A DNA stretch of 64,000 nucleotides, taken from Cupriavidus campinensis (GTDB lineage Bacteria > Pseudomonadota > Gammaproteobacteria > Burkholderiales > Burkholderiaceae). This document shows, in pieces, positions 52,398-62,200 of the stretch. Below the pieces are notes generated by a model that saw only the letters and a program-made list of their open reading frames with translations, made no database searches and was not told the DNA's origin. The position numbers were made by a program, and so were the translations under genes. Position 1 is the stretch's first letter. Every line of letters begins with the position of its first letter. The stretch covers positions 51,446-115,445 of the forward strand of contig NZ_CAJPVH010000012.1 in the NCBI RefSeq assembly GCF_905397395.1, in the 5' to 3' direction.

Positions 52398-53664
52398 ACA
52401 TGCTGGGCTTCGTTCCCGGAAACAGCGGCCACGCCATCAGCGCAACCGTCGCAGTGCTGGCCCAGACCACCGGCCATGACGTCGCCGCGAGCCAGTGCGG
52501 CAGGGTCAGCGGCGTGAGGAAGAAGCCGAGGAAGACCGCAGTATTCGCCATGCCGAGCGCCGTGCCCGCGCGCTCGGCCCCGGCCATGGCTGCCAGCTCC
52601 GCATAGGCCACGCCGTGCCAGGCCGAGACGCAGATTCCGGCGAGGGCCATCATCGCCGGAAGGAGGATCATCCACGGGCCTTGGACCTGGCCGGCGCTGC
52701 CCTGGACGCAGGCCGCCAGCACCAGGAAGGCGGCTACCGACACCAGCGTGCAGCCGCGTAGATAGGCACGACGGTTGCCGTGGCGGTCGGTCCAGCGGCC
52801 GCTCCATACGCGCATCGCCATTGCGCCGCCCTGCACGGCGACCATGGTGGCCGTCATGACGCCGAGCCCGGCATGCGCAAAGTCGTGCAGGAACACCGAC
52901 GCAAACGTCAGCACCGCAAACTGCGGCATGCAGAGCAGGCCGAAGGCCGCGACGATGCGCCAGATGCCCGGCTGCCGCAGGGGATTCGCGGTGGGTGCCC
53001 GGCACGCCGGTGATGCCGCGCAGCCTGCCGCCGGCGGCTCGTGCAGCCATCGCCAGGTCAGCCACGCCGACACGCCACACAGCAGCGCCACCCATCCATA
53101 GACCCAGGCGAAGCCCACCGTCGAGGCGAGCCACGGCAGCGTAAGGGCGCCGATACCGCCGCCCAGCGGCACCGCCGTCTGCCGGATGCTCATGGCCAGC
53201 CCGCGTTCACCTTCCCGGAACCAGCGCATCACGGCGCGGCCGCTCGCGCCGTTGACGCTCCCGCTCAACAGCCCGACGACCGCCATCGCACTCATCAGCC
53301 AGCCCAGCGGTGGCGCGTGGCCGCCGCTGGGAGCGAGCCAGAGCGCCATGGCCAGCAGGGCGACGGCAGTGGAAGCGAGGCCGCCGAGCAGCACGGGGCG
53401 GTCGCCCCAGCGGTCTGCCGCTACGCCCCATGGGAGTTCGGAGAGGGCGACGCCGAAGCCGAGCGCCCCGAGGGCGAGGCCCAGCTCGGCGTTGTCGAAG
53501 TGATAGCCGGTGCGCATCCAGACGGCGGTGGTGGGAATGCCGCTGGCGCCGGCCATCACGCTGGCATTGGCGGCGACGCCCACGCCGAGGACTTTCCAGC
53601 GGTGGCCTGCGCCAAAGTGACGGCTCGCCGACACCGGCGCCGAAGCAAGAGTCTGGGATGACAT
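52396..53664 (-). CDS. MFS transporter
   Basis: A 422-residue major-facilitator protein with 12 membrane spans. The loop 2-3 signature GVAADRWGDRPVLLGG and the second-half counterpart SGRWTDRHGNRRAYLRG are clear; MSIRQTAVPLGGGIG in TM5 is typical of the CynX/MFS group. A hydrophilic loop (PPAAGCAASPACRAPT) separates the halves. It is divergent from a LysR regulator across 105 bp and probably controlled by it. The substrate, likely a drug or an organic acid, is unknown. Confidence 0.9.
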   Translation of the reverse strand: MSSQTLASAPVSASRHFGAGHRWKVLGVGVAANASVMAGASGIPTTAVWMRTGYHFDNAELGLALGALGFGVALSELPWGVAADRWGDRPVLLGGLASTAVALLAMALWLAPSGGHAPPLGWLMSAMAVVGLLSGSVNGASGRAVMRWFREGERGLAMSIRQTAVPLGGGIGALTLPWLASTVGFAWVYGWVALLCGVSAWLTWRWLHEPPAAGCAASPACRAPTANPLRQPGIWRIVAAFGLLCMPQFAVLTFASVFLHDFAHAGLGVMTATMVAVQGGAMAMRVWSGRWTDRHGNRRAYLRGCTLVSVAAFLVLAACVQGSAGQVQGPWMILLPAMMALAGICVSAWHGVAYAELAAMAGAERAGTALGMANTAVFLGFFLTPLTLPHWLAATSWPVVWASTATVALMAWPLFPGTKPSM

Positions 53665-53727
53665 GTGGGGTTTCCGATCGATGATTTGACCGGACCGAGT
53701 CTCTCACCCACAATCCGTCCTGAATAT

Positions 53728-53742
53728 CAGAAAATATTTCTG
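53728..53742. promoter_or_regulatory. Dyad operator in the MFS/LysR spacer
   Basis: CAGAAA-ATA-TTTCTG is an interrupted perfect inverted repeat in the A+T-rich centre of the 105-bp divergent spacer, 28 bp upstream of the LysR ATG and 64 bp from the MFS ATG. It is the natural candidate for autoregulation and MFS control. Confidence 0.55.
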
Positions 53743-53769
53743 GAATCGTTCGACAAAACAGGATGATCG

Positions 53770-54690
53770 ATGTCACGCACGAACTTCGACGTCGCCGCCT
53801 TGCGTAGCCTGCTGGCGGGGATGGAGTTGGGCAGCTTCGCGCGCGCGGCGGATCGCGTCGGGCGCTCCACGTCCGCCATCAGCGCGCAGATCAGGAAGCT
53901 GGAGGAGCAGGCCGGCACACCGTTGTTCCGCAAATCCGGACGCGGGCTGGCGCTGACAGCCGCCGGCGAGGCCATGCTCGGCTATGCCCGGCGGCTGGTG
54001 GACCTCAACGACGAAGCCGCGGCGGCGGTGCGCGGCGTGGATCTGGCGGGCGGCATCCGGCTGGGATTGCAGGAGGAGTTTGGCGAAGGGCTGCTGCCCG
54101 ATGTGCTCGGCAGGTTCGCCCGTGCGCACCCGAAGGTGCGCATCGAGGCGGTGGTGGCGCGTAACGCCGAACTGCTGGCGCGGATCGATGCCGGGCGGCT
54201 GGACCTCGCCCTGATCTGGGCCGATGGCGGTCTGGGCTTGCCCGAGGCGAGCATCCCGGGCTACGCACTGGGCCAGCGCGCGGTGGAGCCGATCGACGAA
54301 CCGCCCATGTGCTGGGTCGGCTCCGCGACGGCGCCGATGACCTGGGAGCGGGGCGAGCCGCTGCCCCTGATCGCCTTCGACCGCCCATGCCAGTTCCACG
54401 CCGCGGCCACGGCTGCGCTGGATCGCGCCGGCATTCCGTGGCGCCTGGCGTTCTCGAGCCCGAGCCTGGGCGGGCTGTGGGCCGCCGCCGCTGCCGGGCT
54501 GGGGCTGACCGTGCGGTCCCGCTACGGTCTGCCGGCCAATGTGCGCGCGGTGCCGGCCGGGGAGGCCGGCCTGCCCGGGCTGCCGTCGCTGCCGCTGGTC
54601 ATGCTGCGGGCGGCGCCGACCATGCCGCCCGAGGTGGAGCGGCTGGCGGACATCCTGCTGGCGTCGGTGCGTGAGGCGCGTGCGGCCTAG
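53770..54690 (+). CDS. LysR-family transcriptional regulator
   Basis: A 306-residue LysR regulator. The helix-turn-helix lies at about residues 20-43 (GSFARAADRVGRSTSAISAQIRKLEEQAG), the effector domain from 90. It is divergent from the MFS exporter and shares a 105-bp spacer with an inverted-repeat operator candidate, so exporter control is likely. Its stop overlaps the stop of the convergent DUF883 gene by 4 bp. The inducer is unknown. Confidence 0.92.
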   Translation: MSRTNFDVAALRSLLAGMELGSFARAADRVGRSTSAISAQIRKLEEQAGTPLFRKSGRGLALTAAGEAMLGYARRLVDLNDEAAAAVRGVDLAGGIRLGLQEEFGEGLLPDVLGRFARAHPKVRIEAVVARNAELLARIDAGRLDLALIWADGGLGLPEASIPGYALGQRAVEPIDEPPMCWVGSATAPMTWERGEPLPLIAFDRPCQFHAAATAALDRAGIPWRLAFSSPSLGGLWAAAAAGLGLTVRSRYGLPANVRAVPAGEAGLPGLPSLPLVMLRAAPTMPPEVERLADILLASVREARAA

Positions 54691-55049
54691 TCGTCGTAGC
54701 GATGCCGGCTCGGCCGGCAAAGCACCGCGCCCAGCAGCACGCCAATCCCGAGCGCCATGCCGATGGCGCGCATCGGCTGCTTGTTGACGTACTCGGTCAC
54801 GCACTCCTGCCCTTGCTGCCAGTTGTGGCTGACCGTGGACTTGATCGAGTCCAGCGCCTGCGAGCCGCGCTCCGCCTTGGAGAGAAACGTCTTCTTGGCG
54901 GCTTCGACGGCTTCACCGGTCAGATTCGGCAACTGCGACAGCAGATCGTCGAGATCCTTGGCCAGCTGGTTGGTATCGGCGCGCAGGTTGGCTCGGGCGG
55001 CGGAGGCGTCGGCGCTAGAGTTCTGGGGATTGAGGTTGTTCGGGTCCAT
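54687..55049 (-). CDS. DUF883 family (ElaB/YqjD-like) protein
   Basis: A 120-residue protein. An Asp/Asn-rich start (MDPNNLNPQNSSADASAAR) leads into a long amphipathic helix (residues 20-80) and a C-terminal membrane anchor (RAIGMALGIGVLLGAVL), ending in basic residues. This is the ElaB/YqjD plan: tail-anchored inner-membrane proteins that bind ribosomes in stationary phase in E. coli. AGGAG precedes the ATG. It is divergent from the PRC-barrel gene over 289 bp, in which I see no distinct element. Confidence 0.88.
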   Translation of the reverse strand: MDPNNLNPQNSSADASAARANLRADTNQLAKDLDDLLSQLPNLTGEAVEAAKKTFLSKAERGSQALDSIKSTVSHNWQQGQECVTEYVNKQPMRAIGMALGIGVLLGAVLCRPSRHRYDD

Positions 55050-55338
55050 GCGTGTCTCCTGTCAGGCAGTGCGAAAGGTGCAAAGGTGCGGGGAAATCGA
55101 TGCCAACACATGCCTGCGCAGGTTCCGTACCAGCACACGCGCCGCCACCCCACACGCGCGGCGCGCTCTCTAATATAGAAACGCCGCGGCAAGTTACCGG
55201 TGCTTGTAATTTGTCCGCGATGGAAGGAGGTGCGCGACACGCCGCCCCAGACCACCGCGCGCGCCTGGCAAGGCGGGCGCAGCCTCGGCACGCTCGTTGC
55301 GGGATCAGGGTTCCCACACCCCACGCAAGGAGTTGCAG

Positions 55339-55779
55339 ATGAACACCGCTGATCCCACTCTCACTTCCAACCAGGGCGCCGGCATCGTCGGCTCCGGCGT
55401 GGGCGACGGGCCCGGCCCCGAAGTCATGGCCGCATCGAGCCTGGATGACACCAAGGTCTATTCGTCCGACGGCGAACACGTCGGCGAAATCTCGGAAATC
55501 ATGATCGACGTCCCGCGCGGCCGCGTGGCCTACGCCGTGCTGAGCACCGGCGGCTTCCTCGGTATCGGCGACACCCTCCACGCCATTCCCTGGGGCGCCC
55601 TGGTCATGGACACCGACGCCAAATGCTTCCGCCTCGGCCTGACCGCAGACCGCATCAAGAACGCCCCCGGCTTCAACAAGGACAGCTGGCCCGGCATGGC
55701 CGACCCCCAATGGGCGACCACGATCCATGAGTACTACGGGCGGGACCCGTATTGGACTGGTGTGGGCGGGGCGCTATGA
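55339..55779 (+). CDS. PRC-barrel domain protein
   Basis: A 146-residue soluble protein with a PRC-barrel fold at about residues 28-105 (MAASSLDDTKVYSSDGEHVGEISEIMIDVPRGRVAYAVLS, then HAIPWGALVMD). The flanks are low complexity: GAGIVGSGVGDGPGP before, and DSWPGMADPQWATTIHEYYGRDPYW after, the latter a tail often seen in Burkholderiales PRC-barrel proteins. AAGGAG lies 6 nt before the ATG. A terminator follows. These small proteins are usually stress-related; no partner is evident. Confidence 0.9.
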   Translation: MNTADPTLTSNQGAGIVGSGVGDGPGPEVMAASSLDDTKVYSSDGEHVGEISEIMIDVPRGRVAYAVLSTGGFLGIGDTLHAIPWGALVMDTDAKCFRLGLTADRIKNAPGFNKDSWPGMADPQWATTIHEYYGRDPYWTGVGGAL

Positions 55780-55803
55780 GTTGAGCGTTTCCTGGCTGGA
55801 TAG

Positions 55804-55837
55804 ACGGCGGCCGTTCGAATGACGGCCGCCGTTTTTG
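55804..55837 (+). terminator. Rho-independent terminator after the PRC-barrel gene
   Basis: ACGGCGGCCGT (55804-55814) pairs perfectly with ACGGCCGCCGT (55822-55832) across a 7-nt loop and is followed by TTTTTG. It is the strongest intrinsic terminator in the window. Confidence 0.9.
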
Positions 55838-56217
55838 TTTGCGCGTGGACCGTAACAGAATCGTGAACATGCGTTGTCGTGACGCGTCATTGAACTCTGA
55901 TTTAAAAATGATTCATATCACTGGTGACTCAGATTTGACGGAATAGTAAAAACTGCCGGTTTACCCGGAAACCCTTTGCTGGGGCGGGCCCGACTTTCGG
56001 GCGGAGCAGATTTGTGCCTCGGGCAGGCGATGGAATCAGAAAAGAGTGGGGTATGCCGGACCTTGCGTCGTGCCGTACGCTCCCCCTCGTTTTCAAAAAA
56101 CTTACAACTGGTTACAAGTAGGCCCGCGGTAATAGCACGGTGTTTCGCGACCCTTTGGCGTGAGTAGGACCAAATTGCCGACGACAGCCACGCGTGCGCC
56201 AATCGCCGGGGTCCTGA
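55838..56217. other. Upstream region of the CdiA-like exoprotein gene
   Basis: About 380 bp without a supportable gene. It is A+T-rich at 55850-55960 and 56090-56150. A promoter-like TTGACG followed by TAGTAAAA is at about 55935-55950. A tight hairpin GCCCGA-CTT-TCGGGC lies at 55988-56002. A near-direct repeat of ACTCTGATTT/ACTCAGATTT occurs at about 55893-55936. No transporter partner gene (CdiB/FhaC type) is present here. Confidence 0.5.
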
Positions 56218-59200
56218 ATGAATCGTCTTTGTTACCGTCTCGTCTTCAACAAGACACGCGCCATGCTGATGGCCGTGCAGGAAACAGCCAGCAGTACCGG
56301 CTCGGGGAGACGGAAGGGGCGGGGTCCAGCGGAAAGTGCCACGCGGCGCGGCGCAACCGGAAGCCTCTGTGTCGGCGTTCCGATGTTGCAACTGGCAGGG
56401 TGGATGGCGATGGGGCTGCCGATGGTGGCCGGTGCGCAGATCGTTGCGGACCCGAATGCCGGCGCAAACCGTCCGGGCGTCATCCAGACGGCGAACGGCC
56501 TGCCGCAGGTCAACATCACGCGGCCTTCGGGGGCGGGTGTCTCCGTCAATCACTACAACCAGTTCGACGTCAACAAAGCCGGCGCCATCCTCAACAACTC
56601 GCCGGGCATCGTGGCGACCCAGCAGGCTGGCTACATCAACGGCAATCCCAATTTGCAGCCCGGCGGGTCCGCAAGGATCATCGTCAACCAGGTCACGAGC
56701 ACGCTGCCCAGCCAACTGCGCGGCTACCTCGAGGTTGCCGGGCCGCGTGCGGAAGTCATCGTGGCCAATCCCAACGGGATCCTGGTAGATGGCGCGGGTT
56801 TCATCAACACGAGCCGCGCGACGCTGACCACCGGGATTCCAGTCTATGGCGGCAGTGGCAGCCTTGATGCCTTCCGCGTGACCGGCGGGCAGATCGTCGT
56901 GGAAGGCGGTGGGCTGCATGCCACCGGCGTGGATCAGGTGGATCTGATCGCGCGGGCGGTCAAGGCGAACGCTGCCCTGTATGCCAATAACCTCAACGTC
57001 GTGGCGGGTGCCGCCCAGGTGGATCGCGCCACCCTCTCCGCCACAGCCATTGCTGGCAGCGGTCCGGCGCCGTCTGTGAGTATCGACGTCAGCGAACTCG
57101 GCGGCATGTATGCCAACAAGATCCTGCTGGCGTCCACCGAGGCGGGCGTGGGCGTTTCCACGCGCGGCGTGGTGGCGGCGCAGGCTGGCGACCTCACGCT
57201 GACGGCGCAGGGGCGGCTACAACTCGCCGGGCAGACCAGTACGGCCGGCTCGATGACCGTCAACGCGCGGGACGGGGTCGATAACACTGGTACGACCTAT
57301 GCCGGCCAACGGCTGGCACTAGGTACGCTGGGCGGCCTGACCAATAGCGGCACGCTCGCAGCGGGCAACGGCCTGTCGGCGAATGCGGCGTCGATCGCGT
57401 CGAGTGGCACGCTGGCGTCTGGCATAGGCGCTGACGGCACGGTTTCGCAAGCCGGGACGCTGGCGCTCAATGCCAGCGGCGCGGTGCAGGCTAGCGGCAA
57501 GGTGCTCGCCGGCGCCGATGCTACGGTGCAAGGCGCATCGGTGAACCTGGCCGGCAGCGAGACATCGGCCATCGGCACCGTGCAGGTCACGGCCAGTCAA
57601 GGCGGTATTGATCTCAACGGCGCCACGCTTTCGGCGGGCGGCGCGCTCGGCGCCCAGGCAAGCGGCGCCCTCGATGCGTCAGGTGCCACCGTACGCACGG
57701 GCGGCAACGCGAACGTGACGGCGGCCAGTGTCTCGAACCGGAACGCACAACTGATCGCGGATGGTGCCATCGACATCCGTTCAGCAGGTGCGGTCGACAA
57801 CGCCGCTGGCGTGATGCAGGCGGGTGGCGGACTCACGATGGATGTGGCGTCGCTCGGGAATCAGGCCGGCCGCGTCGTGTCGCTCAACGGCGATGGCTTG
57901 ACGATTGCCGCACGAGGTGCCATCGAGAACACCACGGGCAACACCGCGAGCGGCGCGCAGGGCGGGGTCATTGGCGGCAATGGCAGCGTGCGGATCGACG
58001 CGGATGCCCTGGCCAATCACGGTCAGATCAATGCCGCCGGCGATGCGACGGCCCATCTGGGCAAGCTGGACAATGATGCCGGCACGGTCCTCGCGGGCGG
58101 TGCGGCCAACGTCTCCGTATCCGGGGCGGTGTCGAACCGCAATGGCACGTTTTCCAGCGCCTCGCTGGACCTCAATGGCAGCACCATCGACAATCGTGGC
58201 GGCCGGATCGAGGCAGATGACCTCGCACTCCGCGCAACCGGCAACCTGAATAATGCCGGAGGGACGATTGCGCAGTACGGCACATCCGACACGACCATCG
58301 TTGCGGGCGGCAAGCTCGACAATACCGGTGGCGCCGTCGTCATCAATGGAAGCAGCGCGATCCTGGACGCAGGCACGCTGGCCAATGTAGGCGGGAAGAT
58401 TGCTCACGCCGGCACGGGCCGCATGGCCGTACTCGGCGAGAAGGGTGCCGCCGACAACACGGACGGCAGCATCCAGTCGAACGGCACGCTCGAAGCTCGT
58501 CTCCTCGCGCTGGACAATACCCGGGGCGTCGTCTCCGCCCAGGGCGATGTCAGCCTTGTTGCGGCGAACGGCATCACGAACCGTCAGGGCAGCGTCTACG
58601 CTGACAAGTCGCTGGCCGTGGGAACCCTTCGCCATATCGACAATGCGAGCGGCTCGTTGCAGGCGGGTGGCGGTCTCACGCTGAGTGCGACAGGGGTCTT
58701 GTCCAACAATGGCGGGACGATTTCCGCCAACGGTACGGATTCCACCGCGAGCGTCACGGCTGCCGGCGTCGATAACACGGGCGGCCGGCTGACGAATGCG
58801 GGGACCGGTGCTACCTCCGTCAGCACGGCAGGGGCCTTGAGCAACGCGGGAGGCACGCTAGGAGGGAACGGCAATACGACCTTGGCCGCACGCGACCTTA
58901 TCAACACCGGCGGTGGCAATGTCGCCGGAGGTGGTTCGCTCACGCTGTCCGTCAGCAACAGCGTGGACAATCGGGGCGGCAGGATCTACGGCGGGCAGGC
59001 GCTGACCATGCAGCAAGCGGGCGCCTCCATCGATAACAGCGGCGGCACGCTGCTGGGTGGCAAGGACGTCACGCTGAACGTCAATGCGATGAGCAATCTT
59101 GGAGGCACTGTGCGTGCCAACCAGGGCATCGCCGTCAGCGGTATGGTGGCTGGCAGCGGTGAGATGACCGCCGGGGGCGACCTGAGTCTCAATGTCAATG

Positions 59201-62200
59201 GGGACTACGTCAATGACGCCGCCAACCGGCTGGCCGCCAATGGCGACCTGCGCGTGACGGCCACGGGCGCCGTCACGAACACCGGGCGCCTGGCTGCGCG
59301 GGAGGATCTGACGGTTCAAGGCAGCAACGTGGTCAACGCCGCTGGCGCCACCATGACGGGCGCCACGACCAACGTCAGCGCCAGCGGTACGATCAGCAAC
59401 GCGGGCCGGATCGACGGCGACACGGTAACGACCACGAGCGCGGCGCTAGGAAACATGGGCACGATCATCGGCAACGCGATCACGGTGCAAGCCAGCGACG
59501 TGTCCAATGCCGGGGCGGCCGCGATCATCGCCGGTGCGTCGGATGTGAAGCTATACGCCAGCAATGCCGTTTCGAACACAGACGGTGCCACGATCTACAG
59601 CATGGGCAACCTCCAGATCGCCCGCGATGGCACGCGGGACGGCGGCGGCATGCTGGCGAACCAGATGAACGCGCTGGTCAACAGTTCGGCGACCATCGAG
59701 GCCGATGGCGATATCGACATCGCCGCGCGTTCGGTGATGAACAAGCGTACGAGCATCGTGACGGAGGCTGGGACGCCGGTGGAGACGGCGCGGCAGACGT
59801 TGACGGCTTGGATGGCGGGTTTGAAGCGAGGGACCGAAACCTTCTACTACCAGAGTGGAACGTTCTCCAATTGGCGGTGGATGGGCGGCAGTGCCGACAT
59901 CAGCGCCGACATGATGAACGCGCTGAGAGCGCCTGTGACGGTGGAAGTACCGAAGTCAGACGTCGCAAACTTGAACACCGACGCCAAGACGCTTTCGTTC
60001 ACCAAGCCGGTCATGGAGATAACGTCGACTGAGGAAGCGCAATCGCAGAACCCATGCCTTCCCGGGGACCCTTGCGACTTCGTACCCACCCGCTCTGTCA
60101 CCAAGAACGCGACACAGTACTACCAGAGCATCGAGGATACCGGCAGCAGCTACAGGATTACGTTCTGGCCCGACTGGGACCCTGCCACCCAGATCAATCC
60201 CGGTGATCTGCGCGTGCGCTACGACCTCGGCTCTGACGTACACGACTACAGCGAAATCGCGCGTACCACTGTCAAAATGACGGCGACAGACCGCCTGATT
60301 AGCGCCACGGATGCCGGCAAAATCCAGGCGCGCGGTGCCATTCGCATCAATGCTGACGGCGGCGCCATCCTCAACCAGTCATCGACAATGGCGGCGGGCG
60401 GCGACCTTTCGCGCCGTGCCACTGGCGGCACCATCGACGATATCGGCACAGTCCTCCAGCAGACGGTGACGACGACGAGTACCTCGACCTTCTACTGGCA
60501 CGAGAAGAGCGGCGTTGACTCCGATCAGCAGACGGTGGTCTCTGCGCCTGAGTTGCAGGTTCCGACCACGGTGGCAGCACTGCCCAGCGTTGTAACGTCC
60601 AATCAGGCCGTACAGACGAGCGCCCGGGATGTCTCCGTGGGTGCGGTGAACGCTGTCGGCGTGGACGTGAGCAGCAGCGGTGTGGCCGGGGGTGGCGGTA
60701 GCCGCGCGCACATCGATGGTGCGACCGGAAAGACTTCGCGCCCGCAGACCTTGGGCACCGCAGGCGGTGGCATTCCGAACCTGCGCCTGCCGACCAATGG
60801 CCTCTATACCTATCGCAGTGCGCCGGGCGATACCTACCTGGTCGCCACCGATTCACGCTTCACGCAGTACACCAACTTCATCTCGAGCGACTACATGCTC
60901 GGCGCGCTGGGACTGGACCCGCAGCGTACCCAGAAGCGCCTCGGCGATGGCTTCTATGAAGAGAAGCTGGTCCGTGACCAGGTGACGGCGCTGACCGGGA
61001 AGACCTTCCTCACCGGCTACACAGACCAGATGGAGGAGTACAAGGCGCTGATGAACAACGGCGTGACCTACGGGAAGGCCTTTGGCCTGGCGCCGGGGGT
61101 GGGTTTGACCGAGGAGCAGATGCGCCAGCTCACCACCGACATGGTGTGGATGGTGTCGCAGGATGTGACCCTGCCGGACGGCACGACGCAGTCAGTGCTC
61201 GTGCCCAAGGTCTATCTCGCGCAGGGCCCCGGGGTGGACCTCAACGCCACCGGCGCGCTGGTGGCGGGGAATGCCGTGACGATCAACGCCACGGGGAACG
61301 TCAACAACAGCGGCAATATCGTCGGCGATGTAGCCACCCAGGTGCTCGGCAACGATATCGTGAACCGTGGCGCCATTGGCGGAACTACCGGCACGACGCT
61401 GGTCCAGGCCGCGCAGGATGTGCGCAACCTGGGTGGCCGTATTGGCGGGCAGGATGTGGTCGTCGCCGCCGGGCGCGACGTCATCAACGAGACGCAGACG
61501 ATCTCCGCGGTGCAATCGATCGACAAATCCAGTGCCAGCGCCACGGCCGTTGGTGCGCAGGCGGTCATCGAAGGCAAGGGCAACGTCGCAGTGCTCGCCG
61601 GCCGGGATGTGACGCTGGCGGGCTCGACACTGGCTGCAGGCGGCGATGCACTGATTGGTGCGGGGCGTGACATCAACGTGGGTACGGTGGCCCTTGGCAC
61701 AACGCAGGACACGCGCAACGGCCAGAGCTACAGCCACGATGCCGTGACCACCTACCAGGGCAGCGATGTCACGGCCGGCAAGGGCTTGACGGCTGTCGCC
61801 GGGCGCGACGTAGTCCTGGCCAATGCTGCCGTCAGTGCTGGCACGGATGCCACGCTGGTGGCGGGCCAGAACCTGGTGGTACTCAACACGACGGACTCGC
61901 ATGCCCATGCCGAAGCCTCGCTGGGAGGCAAGAGCGCTTCCTACACCAAGTCGTCCTATGACGAGACGGTGCGCGGCAGCGAGATCGAAGCGGGCGGCAA
62001 CGCCAAACTGGCGGCCGGGCAGACAGCGCTGGTGGGTACGGTGCTTGCCGCCAACGGCATCGAGGCCGCGCAGACGTCAGGCGCAGGCAGTGTGGCGGTC
62101 ATCGGATCCAGCGTGACGGCCGGCACGGGTGCGTCCGGTGGCGGTGTGACCATGGTCGCCACGGAAGATGTGATCGTGGCCGAGGGCCGCGAGGTGCATG

